Assembly (NCBI RefSeq): GCF_000719095.1
Contig: NZ_JOEH01000046.1
Location: 1-55,362, forward strand
Direction: 5' to 3'
Length of the DNA: 55,362 bases
Source of the DNA: Streptacidiphilus jeojiense
GTDB taxonomy: Bacteria; Actinomycetota; Actinomycetes; Streptomycetales; Streptomycetaceae
Shown here: positions 16,805-24,912 of the stretch, one piece after another
Position numbering within the stretch: position 1 is the first letter of the stretch
Layout: each line of letters opens with the position of its first letter
Notes under the pieces: generated by a model
What the model saw: the letters and a program-made list of their open reading frames with translations, nothing else
What the model was told of the DNA's origin: nothing
The model's database searches: none
Made by a program: the position numbers and the translations under genes

Positions 16805-18901
16805 TCAGGCCGCGGCGGCCGGGGCCTGCTGGTCGAGCGACTCCTGATGGGCGCGTGCGTCAGCTCGGGCCTTGGCCGGGCTCCACCGTCCGGCCATCAG
16901 CCAGATGAACGGCAGGAACAGCAGTTGTCCGGCGAGGCACACCCACCACCAGGTCTGCCACTGCGACGGGGCGTCCTTGGCCGCTGTCCTGACCTCCGGC
17001 GCTTGGGACTGCAGGCGCTCCAGCGCAGTCGCGACCTTCGGGTCCTGGAGGCCGGGCCCGTAGGTCGACAGGAAGGACAGATCGGCCGACGGGACGGCGG
17101 CCAGCGCGGTCAGCTGGCTCGCCGCGTTCTGCACCGGCTTGGCGTGCGCGGACAGGAAAACCAGGTCAGCTGCGGGCACCTGGGCCAGTGCCTTGAGCTT
17201 CGCGGCTGCCTGGGAGGGGCTCAGACGCAGCCCGGTCGCGATCTCACCCACGGCCCTGGTCCGGGCCGCGGTGTCCTTCGGGTTGGCCAGAAGCGCGGCC
17301 TGGACGGCGGGGGCGATGACGGATGCGGTCGTGAGCTGGTCCTTGTACTGCGCGGACAGCGCCATGGTCTGTTCGACGTCAGGGAAGGCGACTCCGGAGA
17401 TCTCGGAGACTGCTTCGGCCTGGGTGGCACCGTTGCCAGGCGAGGTGGTCAGGGCCGCGGAGGTGGCGGGCTTGAGTTTCGCGGCCGTGGCCAGTTCGGA
17501 CTTGTACTGGTTGCCCAGTGCCTTGGCTCTGGTGACGATTGTGGGATCGGCTGCGACCGCTTTGACGACCGCGTTCTGCGAGGTCGACAGGGCCGGATCC
17601 TGCCCGGAGGCGGAGGCCACGACCTGCGAGCCCTTGTCCACCAGGGTGCTTGCTGCCGGGATGACCTGGATCAGGCCGACCAGTGCGAGGACCACGACCG
17701 TGCGCAGGGTGCCGCCCCACACCGCGAGGCCGGTCGCGGTGGCGGCCGGGTTGCGGGCCTCGACGGTCTCGGTGAAGGCGGCCATCCACGCGGCGAACGC
17801 CATCGCGCCGCCGACCGCGATCAACGCGATGATCGCGACGAAGTGGTAGTAGCCGGTGCTCGTGTCCGTGGTCGCCACGGCGAACAGCGTGACGCCGACG
17901 GCACTGGTCAGGGCTCCGACGATCATGAACGGCTTGCGGACCTTGGTCCAGTCGGACAGCACCCCCACCACGATCAGGGCGATCGCCTGGATGCCCCAGT
18001 ACCAGTTGGCCAGCGCATTGGCCCGGGCCAGCGGGTAGCTGAAGACCGTGGAGAAGAACACCGTGAAGAAGCCCACGGCTATGTAGTAGAAGAGCAGGAA
18101 CATGCTGATCGCGAACGCCGGCCCGACGATGTTCAGGCGCAGCATCTGCCGCCAGTGGCCTCGCAGGGCCTCTTCGGGGTCGATGCCGCGGGCGCGGGCC
18201 TCGATCAGTGCTCTGTCCCGCAGGCTGACCATCAGCTGGTCGCGCAGCGGCGGTGCCAGCTCGCGGAGTCCGACGAAGGCAACGGCGAACATGGCCAGGC
18301 CCACCACGCCGCAGACGCGGAACTGGAACTGCCAGTCCGGGTGCGAGGCCAGGGTATGGCTGGAGACCTCGGAGACAACCAGGCTGCCCACCACTGGGCC
18401 GAGTGTCCAGAAGCCCATCGCCGACGCCCGGCCCAGTTGCGGGGAGAAGTCGCGGATCAGTGCCGGCGTTGCCACCAGGATCATGCCCTCGACGAAGCTC
18501 ACCAGTACGGTCAGCACGAGGAACGCTTCCTTGCTGTGTGCGTTGGCCTGCCCGAACAGGACCAGTGCACCGGTGGCGCCGAGCCCGTAGACGACCAGGT
18601 TCGCCCGACCCCACCGGTCGGCGAGGCCGGCCAGGACCGAGGCGAGGGCGCCCGCGGCGTTGCCGACGATGGAGATGAAGATGAAGTACGTCAGTGACAT
18701 GTGCAGCTGGCTGGTGAGCTTGGTGCCGACCGAGCCGCCGACGTAGAGCTCGTAGTACAGCACCACGGTGGCCAGCACCACGATGCCCAGGTAGAACGAC
18801 CGCGGACCGTTGTCGGGATAGCGGTCCAGTTGCCGCCCCCAGATCCCGCGTCTGACGCCGATCAGCGGCGGAGCTGTGTCCGCTGCGGTGCTTGCTGACA
18901 T
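16805..18901 (-). CDS. MFS transporter with a large repeat-containing extracytoplasmic loop
   Basis: 698 residues from ATG 18901, far longer than the usual 430 or so. The first part is a normal MFS: helix 1 FYLGIVVLATVVLYYELYVG, the ADRWGRANLVVYG loop after helix 2, and helices through about residue 415 (TLRTVVVLALVGLIQVIP). Then comes an Ala-rich soluble segment (about 418-648) before the last helix (WWWVCLAGQLLFLPFIWLMA). The segment contains two related stretches, ALGNQYKSELATAAKLKP and ALSAQYKDQLTTASVIAP, and two short ones, ALAQVPAADLVFLS and ALAAVPSADLSFLS. It lies between the two dipeptidase-like genes and is the likely importer of the locus substrate. A metabolite/H+ symporter is the nearest class. 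Confidence 0.88.
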   Translation of the reverse strand: MSASTAADTAPPLIGVRRGIWGRQLDRYPDNGPRSFYLGIVVLATVVLYYELYVGGSVGTKLTSQLHMSLTYFIFISIVGNAAGALASVLAGLADRWGRANLVVYGLGATGALVLFGQANAHSKEAFLVLTVLVSFVEGMILVATPALIRDFSPQLGRASAMGFWTLGPVVGSLVVSEVSSHTLASHPDWQFQFRVCGVVGLAMFAVAFVGLRELAPPLRDQLMVSLRDRALIEARARGIDPEEALRGHWRQMLRLNIVGPAFAISMFLLFYYIAVGFFTVFFSTVFSYPLARANALANWYWGIQAIALIVVGVLSDWTKVRKPFMIVGALTSAVGVTLFAVATTDTSTGYYHFVAIIALIAVGGAMAFAAWMAAFTETVEARNPAATATGLAVWGGTLRTVVVLALVGLIQVIPAASTLVDKGSQVVASASGQDPALSTSQNAVVKAVAADPTIVTRAKALGNQYKSELATAAKLKPATSAALTTSPGNGATQAEAVSEISGVAFPDVEQTMALSAQYKDQLTTASVIAPAVQAALLANPKDTAARTRAVGEIATGLRLSPSQAAAKLKALAQVPAADLVFLSAHAKPVQNAASQLTALAAVPSADLSFLSTYGPGLQDPKVATALERLQSQAPEVRTAAKDAPSQWQTWWWVCLAGQLLFLPFIWLMAGRWSPAKARADARAHQESLDQQAPAAAA

Positions 18902-19340
18902 GTGGAACCGTCTCTCTGAAGTAGATGGGAACGGTTGTGCGGTACTTCCTTGTCTGGTGCATCCCGGCCACGTGCTGGGATCGGGCACCGCTCTGCCGCC
19001 TGCGATGAACGCGTGACCGGTAGGCGGGAGCGGTAGTGGAGGGCTCCGCATCGAGGCGCGGGGCGGACGTGGTTCGCTGGGCCGCCAGGGAGGGGCGCCC
19101 GTCCTGTAGCCGTTGCGTTCCAGGGCATGTGACGTCGAGTCGGCTCAGCGCGGCAGGTTCGCGATCAGTGCGCGCGGGGGAGGAGGCGATCGACGTCCCG
19201 GTTGTGTCGGCACGGTGGCCGCAGGTGCTGCGTTCTGTGTCCACCGCCGGCGCCGGAGGGCGTGTGGAACCAGGTCCTCGGTAAGGACCTGCGGGTGCGC
19301 GGAGCGGAGCGGTGTTCGAGGGGTGGAGCCTCGGGAGGTG
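18902..19340 (-). other. Intergenic stretch: MFS leader and end of dipeptidase-like copy B
   Basis: No gene is seen on either strand. CAGGTCC (19271-19277) and GGACCTG (19285-19291) form a hairpin with a 7-base loop that can end the copy B transcript. No copy of the shared operator is found in front of the transporter, so it may be read through from copy B or have its own promoter. Confidence 0.45.
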
Positions 19341-20351
19341 CTACTCGCCCCAGACTTCACGGAAGACGCGCATCCAGTTGCCGCCGATGATCTTCTGTAC
19401 CTCGTCGGTGCTGAAACCAGCCTGCACGAGGGCTTCGGTGAGGTTGGCGGCCTTGTCGGGGGTCTCGATGCCCTTCGGGTACAGGTACGGAGGGGGCGGA
19501 TAGGAGGCCGGGGACCATTCGCCGGTCTCCAGGTACTTCTGGTAGAACGCCGCGGCGTCCTCATCGCTGGAGTACGGGTGCTGGCCGCTGAAGTAGTCCA
19601 GCCCGAGGCCGATGTGGTCGACGCCGACCAGGTCGGCGACGTACTTGATGTGGTCGATGAGCTGGTTCAGGCCCGGCTGCCGGTCGCCGGACACGAACGG
19701 CGGGTAGGCGTTGGCACCCACCAGGCCGCCGCTCTGCGCGATGGCCTTGATCTGGTCGTCGACGATGTTGCGCGGCGAGGGGTGCACGGCCCGGACGCCG
19801 GCGTGGGAGAAGACCGCAGGGCGCTCGGAGGCCTCGATGGTTTCCATGGTCGTTCTGAAGCCGGTGTGCGAACAGTCCACGACGATGCGCGCTTCGTTGA
19901 GGCGCTTGACGACGTCGAGGCCGAAGCGGCTCAGACCGGCGTCGGTGCGCTCCTCGCAGCCGTCGCCGATGCGGTTCTTGACGTTGTAGGTCAGCTGGAT
20001 CATGTTGACGCCCATCGACTTGTAGGCGTCGATGTAGTCCAGGCGGTTCTCGATCGGGTCCCCGCCCTGGAAGTGCAGGATGACGCCCATCGTGCCGGCG
20101 GCCTTCACCGCCTCGATGTCCGCGGCGCGCCGGATGACGCTCAGCGCCCCGCCAGCGGACCGGATCAGGTTGTGGACCCGGCCCAGATTCCGCAGCGTGC
20201 CCGCCGCGCCTTCGACATTGTCGCTGACCGTTGCGGCAACGGCGGTGAATCCGCCCGCCATGTAGTCCAGTACGCCCTTGGGTTCTGCCATCAACGGCGC
20301 ACAACCGTCGATCACGATGGACTGCCGGTGGAGCTCAGCTGCGGAGGTCAT
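19341..20351 (-). CDS. M19 (renal dipeptidase) family protein, copy B
   Basis: 336 residues, colinear with copy A without gaps and identical over long stretches (for example YIDAYKSMGV, YNVKNRIGDGC and the C-terminal EVQKIIGGNWMRVFREVWGE). The metal-site changes are the same: DGCAPL replaces DGHxD, and HFQGG has Gln where the bridging Glu should be, while DCSH, SHA and LGLD remain. Here residue 17 is Cys rather than Ala, so a Cys ligand is conceivable. Its promoter, operator-like element and ribosome-site region are also close relatives of those of copy A, so gene and control region were duplicated together. Confidence 0.88.
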   Translation of the reverse strand: MTSAAELHRQSIVIDGCAPLMAEPKGVLDYMAGGFTAVAATVSDNVEGAAGTLRNLGRVHNLIRSAGGALSVIRRAADIEAVKAAGTMGVILHFQGGDPIENRLDYIDAYKSMGVNMIQLTYNVKNRIGDGCEERTDAGLSRFGLDVVKRLNEARIVVDCSHTGFRTTMETIEASERPAVFSHAGVRAVHPSPRNIVDDQIKAIAQSGGLVGANAYPPFVSGDRQPGLNQLIDHIKYVADLVGVDHIGLGLDYFSGQHPYSSDEDAAAFYQKYLETGEWSPASYPPPPYLYPKGIETPDKAANLTEALVQAGFSTDEVQKIIGGNWMRVFREVWGE

Positions 20352-20688
20352 CTGGCTTCCTTCAATCGCTCTGATAGGTGATCACGACGCAGTCCCATGC
20401 GCTGGCCCGACGTCGGACCAAGTCCGCGTGCACGAGGCCGGTCCCGAAGAGTCGCAGGTGAGATCCAACTGCGGTGTGATGTGTAATGCCTTACGCAGAG
20501 GATTGGCCGATTCCAGTCCACTGTCAAGAGGTTGGTTGTTTGCTCGTCGTTGTTCCGAACCTGGGCACAGTCATGACGGCCCTGAAGGTCCCGGGACGTC
20601 GGACGAGCCGTGTGCTGCGGCTTCCGGTGCACGTCGGCGCCGCAGCCGAGGAACGCCGTGGGCGGGGTGCCGCGTGTGGGTGTATGTG
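20352..20688 (-). promoter_or_regulatory. Leader and promoter of dipeptidase-like copy B
   Basis: On the minus strand TTGACA (20522-20527) and AATCCT (20499-20504) are 17 bp apart, and GTGTAATGCCTTAC follows at 20481-20494. The leader would be about 135 nt. From 20530 to 20688 nothing is seen except the far end of the cdaR-like remnant. Confidence 0.6.
20481..20494 (-). promoter_or_regulatory. Shared GntR-type operator, site C
   Basis: GTGTAATGCCTTAC, identical to site A at 7675-7688. It lies immediately downstream of the -10 hexamer of the copy B promoter, where a bound repressor would block initiation. Confidence 0.6.
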
Positions 20689-20991
20689 TCAGGGCCGTAT
20701 GACGCTCGTGGGGAGCATCGGCCGCATCCCTGATGCCCAGGCGCGCGCCTGGTGCGCCGTGGTGGTCGCCGGCGACAACGTGGTCATCACGTCGAGCGAG
20801 GAGCTGTGCGGCATTCCGACGCGGGCCTGGTCACCGCTTCCGGTGACCACCCCTTCGGCGTCGGTGATCAGGACGTGGAACCCGATGATGGCACCGATGT
20901 CGGTCGCGATCTCCTGAGCCAGTGCGGGGGTCAGCGCTGGCTCGATCCCGTCACCAGGCACCGTGCCCGATCCGTTCCCTGCTTGGATCAT
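20689..20991 (-). pseudogene. Remnant of a CdaR-type sugar-diacid regulator (N-terminal piece)
   Basis: The open frame codes for only 100 residues. Residues 19-66 (LTPALAQEIATDIGAIIGFH, then VLITDAEGVVTGSGDQARVG) match the start of the sugar-diacid recognition domain of CdaR regulators. After about residue 75 the similarity fades, with a last trace at ARAWASGMRPMLP resembling the ligand-loop region. The CdaR central region and PucR-type helix-turn-helix are absent. It is therefore a truncated relic rather than a working regulator, unless it acts as a small ligand-binding protein. Confidence 0.65.
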
Positions 20992-21015
20992 TCATCCAGG
21001 TGACCAGCGCTCGGT

Positions 21016-21708
21016 TCAGGAGTCGGCTTCGGAGCGCCCGGCCCAGATGCCGCGGGTGTGCGCCAGGTGCTTGCGCATGAGCTGGGAGGCCAACTCGCCG
21101 TTGCCCGACTCGATGGCGTCGATGATGTCGAGGTGCTCCTCGCCGGAGCGGGTCAGCTCTCCCTGGTCGGCCAGCTTCTGCAGGCCCTGCATCCGAGCCT
21201 GGTCGCGCAGCTGTCCGATGATCGTCACCAGGCGGCGGTTGCCCAGCAGTTCAAGCAGGCCGAGGTGGAACTGTCGGTCCAGGTCGAGGAAGGCGGTGAG
21301 GTCGCCCTCGCGCGCGGCATCGGTGATCTCCTGCGCGAGCTGCCGGAACCGTGGCACCGGCGCCCCGTCCAGGGCCTGGACCACTTCGGCCATGGCCGGC
21401 ACCTCCAGCATGGTGCGCAGCCGAAAGATCTCCTCGAGGTCGTGGTCGGTGAGCACCGGGACTCGGAACCCCCGGTTACGGATGACCTCGACGATACCCA
21501 GGTTGGCGAGGTCCATCACCGCCTCGCGGACCGGGGTCACCGAGACGCCGAGTTCCGCGGCCACGGTGATGACGCTAGTCACCTGCCCCGGTTCGATCTG
21601 GCCCAGCACGATCTGCGTCCGCACAGCCTCCCGGGCCTGCTCGCGCAGGCTGATCGACTTGAGTTGGGGAGTGCGGGCGGCCGGTGCCGCCGGGCGAGAG
21701 TTGGTCAC
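21016..21708 (-). CDS. GntR family regulator with FCD domain
   Basis: 230 residues from GTG 21708. The winged helix-turn-helix at about 20-85 reads LREQAREAVRTQIVLGQI, then VAAELGVSVTPVREAVMDL and the GIVEVIRNRGFRV wing. The C-terminal all-helical FCD domain (about 95-220) has metal/ligand-type residues in FRLRTMLEVPA, DRQFHLGLL and GEEHLDIIDAI. FCD members respond to carboxylic acids and amino acids. It faces the ketimine-reductase/DadA operon, and the complete palindrome TAAGGTGTAATACCTTA lies in the gap. It is the best candidate to bind all four copies of that element in this locus. Confidence 0.93.
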   Translation of the reverse strand: MTNSRPAAPAARTPQLKSISLREQAREAVRTQIVLGQIEPGQVTSVITVAAELGVSVTPVREAVMDLANLGIVEVIRNRGFRVPVLTDHDLEEIFRLRTMLEVPAMAEVVQALDGAPVPRFRQLAQEITDAAREGDLTAFLDLDRQFHLGLLELLGNRRLVTIIGQLRDQARMQGLQKLADQGELTRSGEEHLDIIDAIESGNGELASQLMRKHLAHTRGIWAGRSEADS

Positions 21709-21766
21709 GCCTCATACATAACACGAAAGGCCCACAGCGTCGACGCACTTCCACATCGGGCCCGTA

Positions 21767-21783
21767 TAAGGTGTAATACCTTA
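21767..21783 (+). promoter_or_regulatory. Shared GntR-type operator, site D (complete palindrome)
   Basis: TAAGGT-GTAAT-ACCTTA, 6-bp arms around a 5-bp centre, 33 bp upstream of the ketimine-reductase ATG and 58 bp from the GntR start. The core GTGTAATACCTTAC at 21771-21784 matches sites A and C at 13 of 14 bases. FadR/FCD-type GntR proteins bind sites of this general form. Confidence 0.65.
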
Positions 21784-21816
21784 CTTGCAGTTGTGCCTAC
21801 TCGAAGGCTGGATGCC

Positions 21817-22737
21817 ATGAACACCATCACTGTCGGTGAACGTGAGATACGCGATGCCGTCACGATCGGAGAGGCGATCGAGGCAGTACGGGGCGGCTTC
21901 GTCGACCTCGCCGACGGACACTTCGAGATGCCCACCCGCACCGCCCTTCGCGAAGGGCAGTTCCTGGTCATGTCGGCGCACCACCGGCCGACCTCCTCGG
22001 CCATCGTCAAGACGCTGAGCGTGAACTTCGACCGCAAGCCCGCCATCACGGGCACCGTCGTCTGGAGCGAGACCGGCCGCCCGGACCACCTGGTCGCCGA
22101 CGCCGGAGCGGTGACCTGCCTGCGCACCGGCGCCGCGGTCGGCGTCGCCACCGACCTCCTCGCCCCTCCCGGGGCGGGACGCCTCACCCTGATCGGAGCC
22201 GGCGGCCAGGCCCCCGACCAGGTCCGCGCCGTCCACGCGGTCCGGCCACTGAGCCAGCTGACGGTCGTGGACTTCGACCCGCAGCGCGCCAAGTCCCTGC
22301 TGGAGACGCTGGAACCGGAGCTGGAGGGGGTGGAACTGTTCCGCACGACCGACGCGGAAGCGGCCGTGCGGACAGCGGAGATCGTGTGCTGCGCGACCAA
22401 CGCGACCAGCCCGCTCTTCCCGGAGTCGGCGCTGCCGACACAGGTGCACGTCAACGCGATCGGCGCCTACCTTCCCACCATGCGCGAGCTGCCCGATGAG
22501 CTGCTCGGGAGCAGCACCGTGATCGTCGACGACCTCGCCGCGATCCTGGAGGAGTCCGGCGAGATCATCCACGCCATCGCAGCCGGTGCTCTCACCCCGC
22601 ATGCCCTCACCGAACTCGGCACCGCGCTGAAGACCCCTACCGCGGACTTCGGCAAGCGGACCGTGTTCAAGACCGTCGGCGTTGCCGTGCAGGACTGGGC
22701 CATCGCCCGGCTGCTCGCCCAGAAGTTCCTGCCCTGA
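21817..22737 (+). CDS. Ornithine cyclodeaminase / mu-crystallin family (ketimine reductase-like)
   Basis: 306 residues from ATG 21817. The substrate half has MPTRTALREGQFLVMSAHH and the conserved KTLSVNF with its lysine. The Rossmann half has LIGAGGQAPDQVRAVHAVRP and the ATNATSPLF and HVNAIGAYLPTMREL segments of the family. Members are ornithine cyclodeaminases, alanine dehydrogenases or NAD(P)H ketimine (pyrroline/piperideine-2-carboxylate) reductases. Because the next gene is a DadA-like D-amino-acid oxidoreductase 43 bp downstream, a ketimine reductase turning the imine product into an L-amino acid is the most attractive reading (inference). Expression is probably controlled through site D. 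Confidence 0.9.
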   Translation: MNTITVGEREIRDAVTIGEAIEAVRGGFVDLADGHFEMPTRTALREGQFLVMSAHHRPTSSAIVKTLSVNFDRKPAITGTVVWSETGRPDHLVADAGAVTCLRTGAAVGVATDLLAPPGAGRLTLIGAGGQAPDQVRAVHAVRPLSQLTVVDFDPQRAKSLLETLEPELEGVELFRTTDAEAAVRTAEIVCCATNATSPLFPESALPTQVHVNAIGAYLPTMRELPDELLGSSTVIVDDLAAILEESGEIIHAIAAGALTPHALTELGTALKTPTADFGKRTVFKTVGVAVQDWAIARLLAQKFLP

Positions 22738-22780
22738 ACCGATGCAGCTCGCTCCGGACCACCATTGGAAGGCCCCAGAC

Positions 22781-24064
22781 ATGACAGACAGCGCAGTGAT
22801 CGTCGGTGCAGGCGTGATCGGCCTGGCCACCGCCTACCGGCTCGCCCGCGACGGCCTGGACGTCACCGTCGTGGACGCCGCCCGCAGCGAAGCGGGCGCC
22901 TCCGCCCACAATGCCGGGTGGGTCGTTCCGATCATGTCAGCCCCCGTGCCGGCACCCGGCATGATCGGAACAGCGTTGAAGTGGATGGGCCGCAGGGAGA
23001 GTCCGCTGAGCGTCCGGCTCTCCCCGCGCCCCGAGCACGTGCGCTTCATGACCGGCATGCTGCGCTACAGCAACGCCAAGGACTTCCAGCACGGCCTAGA
23101 AGCCCTGACGACGCTCAACCAGCGGACCGTCGAGCTGTTCGACGCCTACGAGAAGGACGGCGTGCCGTTCGAGTACCACCGCACCGGCCAGCTCATGGTC
23201 TTCCACACCCGCAAGGCCATGCAGGGCTACCAGGCGGCGGCAGAGGAAGTGGGGCGCATCGGCCACACCGCCGTCCAGCTGAGTGGTGACGAGCTCAGGG
23301 ACCTCGAACCCGCCCTGGGCGCGCACGTGCAGATGGGGCTGCAGTGCCCACAGGAACGGCATGTGGACCCGGTAAGCCTGCTGCAGGGACTGACCGAGCG
23401 CTGCACGGAGCTCGGTGTGCGGTTCCTGTTCGACAGCCCGGTCACCGCCATCCGCCACCGCGGCCCGGTGGTGACCTCCGTGGTCGCCGGCGGGAGGGAG
23501 CTCGCCGCCGACGTCTTCGTCCTTGCGGCGGGTGTCAGTACCGGTGTGCTAGCACGGCAGGCCGGGTTCCGCCTGCCCATCCAGCCCGGTAAGGGGTACG
23601 GCTTCGACGACGCCACCGGTGCCGTGACACTGCGTCACTCGGTCTACCTGGGCGAGGCCAAGGTGGCCGTCACCCCGCTGGCCGACCGGGTGCGGTTCGC
23701 CGGGACGATGGAGTTCGGCAGCACCGGTACGGGCGTCGACCGCCACCGCCTGCGGGGCATCGTTCGCTCCGCCCACGAGTACCTGCCGGCCCTGCCGGCC
23801 AATGCCCAGCCGCCCGGCTGGGCGGGCCTGCGCCCCATGACGCCGGACGGACTGCCGGTGATCGGCCCGCTGCCCGGCAAGGACAACGTGCTCGTCGCCA
23901 GCGGGCACTGCATGCTGGGCGTCACCCTGGCCCCGGTCACTGCGGAGGTCATCTCCGCACAGATCAAGGGCGGTCGGCAGGAATCACCCGTGACCCGCAT
24001 GGCCCGTCCCTTCGACCCGCGGCGTTTCGCCTCCGGCCGAACCCGGACTGCGGCACACAGCTGA
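22781..24064 (+). CDS. DadA-type FAD-dependent D-amino-acid oxidoreductase
   Basis: 427 residues from ATG 22781, with GGAAGG upstream. The N-terminal FAD motif is VIVGAGVIGLATAYRLARDG (GxGxxG). The family segments ASAHNAGWVVP, FEYHRTGQLMVFHT and the C-terminal GWAGLRPMTPDGLPVIGPLP and ASGHCMLGVTLAP are all present. DadA oxidises D-amino acids to imino/keto acids, passing electrons to the quinone pool. Other glycine-oxidase-like amines are possible. It is second in an operon with the ketimine-reductase homologue. An alternative in-frame ATG at 22742 has no better ribosome site. Confidence 0.9.
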   Translation: MTDSAVIVGAGVIGLATAYRLARDGLDVTVVDAARSEAGASAHNAGWVVPIMSAPVPAPGMIGTALKWMGRRESPLSVRLSPRPEHVRFMTGMLRYSNAKDFQHGLEALTTLNQRTVELFDAYEKDGVPFEYHRTGQLMVFHTRKAMQGYQAAAEEVGRIGHTAVQLSGDELRDLEPALGAHVQMGLQCPQERHVDPVSLLQGLTERCTELGVRFLFDSPVTAIRHRGPVVTSVVAGGRELAADVFVLAAGVSTGVLARQAGFRLPIQPGKGYGFDDATGAVTLRHSVYLGEAKVAVTPLADRVRFAGTMEFGSTGTGVDRHRLRGIVRSAHEYLPALPANAQPPGWAGLRPMTPDGLPVIGPLPGKDNVLVASGHCMLGVTLAPVTAEVISAQIKGGRQESPVTRMARPFDPRRFASGRTRTAAHS

Positions 24065-24131
24065 AGAGCGAGCTTGGCGGACACCCGATCACAAGGCCAT
24101 GGCCGTTCGCTGACACTCAAGGAGCCCGAGG

Positions 24132-24701
24132 ATGCCTGCTGAAAGTCCATCAGTTTCACGCTGGGACCGCTGGGAGCGCCATCTGCCGCGCTTCCTGCAG
24201 CCGCCGGCCATCCTCGCCACTGCACTGGAGCACAACGAGTACCTGGTGCGCCCGAGGCTGGCCCTGCTCTATGTCTGCTCGGCCGTGGTCCTGGTCCCGT
24301 GGACAGTGGTGCTCTTCCTCACCCTCCCCGGGCAGGAGCGTGCCGCGCACTGGTCCGTTGCCTGGGGCGGCTTCGACGCCCTGCTGATCATCGTCTTCGC
24401 CGGTTGTGCGGTTCGTATCCTGCGGTTGTCGTCGCGCACAGCGGCCGTGACGGCAGCCGCGGGTGCGTTGCTGGTCACCGACGCCTGGTTCGACGTGATG
24501 CTGGCGTCCACGACGTACGACATGGTCGAGGCGCTGGTGATGGCGGTCCTGGTGGAACTGCCGATCGCAGCACTGTGCTTCCGTACCTCGTTCCGGGTCT
24601 CCTCACTGCTCGAACAAGCACGCCCGTACCTGCGGGAGCTCGGCTTCACCGTCCGCGACGGACGGCTGGTGCCACCAGTCGACTGGCCGCAACAGAAGTG
24701 A
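24132..24701 (+). CDS. Small integral membrane protein, unknown function
   Basis: 189 residues. Four hydrophobic helices are visible: ALLYVCSAVVLVPWTVVLFL (about 44-63), ALLIIVFAGCAVRIL (83-97), TAAAGALLVTDAWFDVM (108-124) and ALVMAVLVELPIAALCF (136-152). The C-terminal 30 residues are soluble. It follows the DadA-like gene by 67 bp on the same strand, with GGAGCCCGAGG before the ATG, so it may be the third gene of that operon and membrane-associate the oxidoreductase. That link is context only; I do not recognise the family. Confidence 0.7.
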   Translation: MPAESPSVSRWDRWERHLPRFLQPPAILATALEHNEYLVRPRLALLYVCSAVVLVPWTVVLFLTLPGQERAAHWSVAWGGFDALLIIVFAGCAVRILRLSSRTAAVTAAAGALLVTDAWFDVMLASTTYDMVEALVMAVLVELPIAALCFRTSFRVSSLLEQARPYLRELGFTVRDGRLVPPVDWPQQK

Positions 24702-24912
24702 ACGCAGGGCACATGCGCGCGTGTGCTGGAGCCTTCGGCCTGATCTGCTAGAACTGCGCCGCCTGACGACGGCTGCCCCATCCCGGCCAGCCCTCAGCGA
24801 ACCGTGGCCTCGGAACAGACTGAGCATCAGCCCGATGAGACCGCCGTCGCGACTGTTCGGCAACCGGGCCGGTTCCCGTGATGCCGAGCCGAGTGAATTT
24901 GGAGATTCTGTC

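Noticed and set aside
16847..19244. Long open frames on both strands over the MFS gene
   Set aside because: They are shadows of the transporter frame; the products are Arg/Gly/Asp-rich with no membrane helices.
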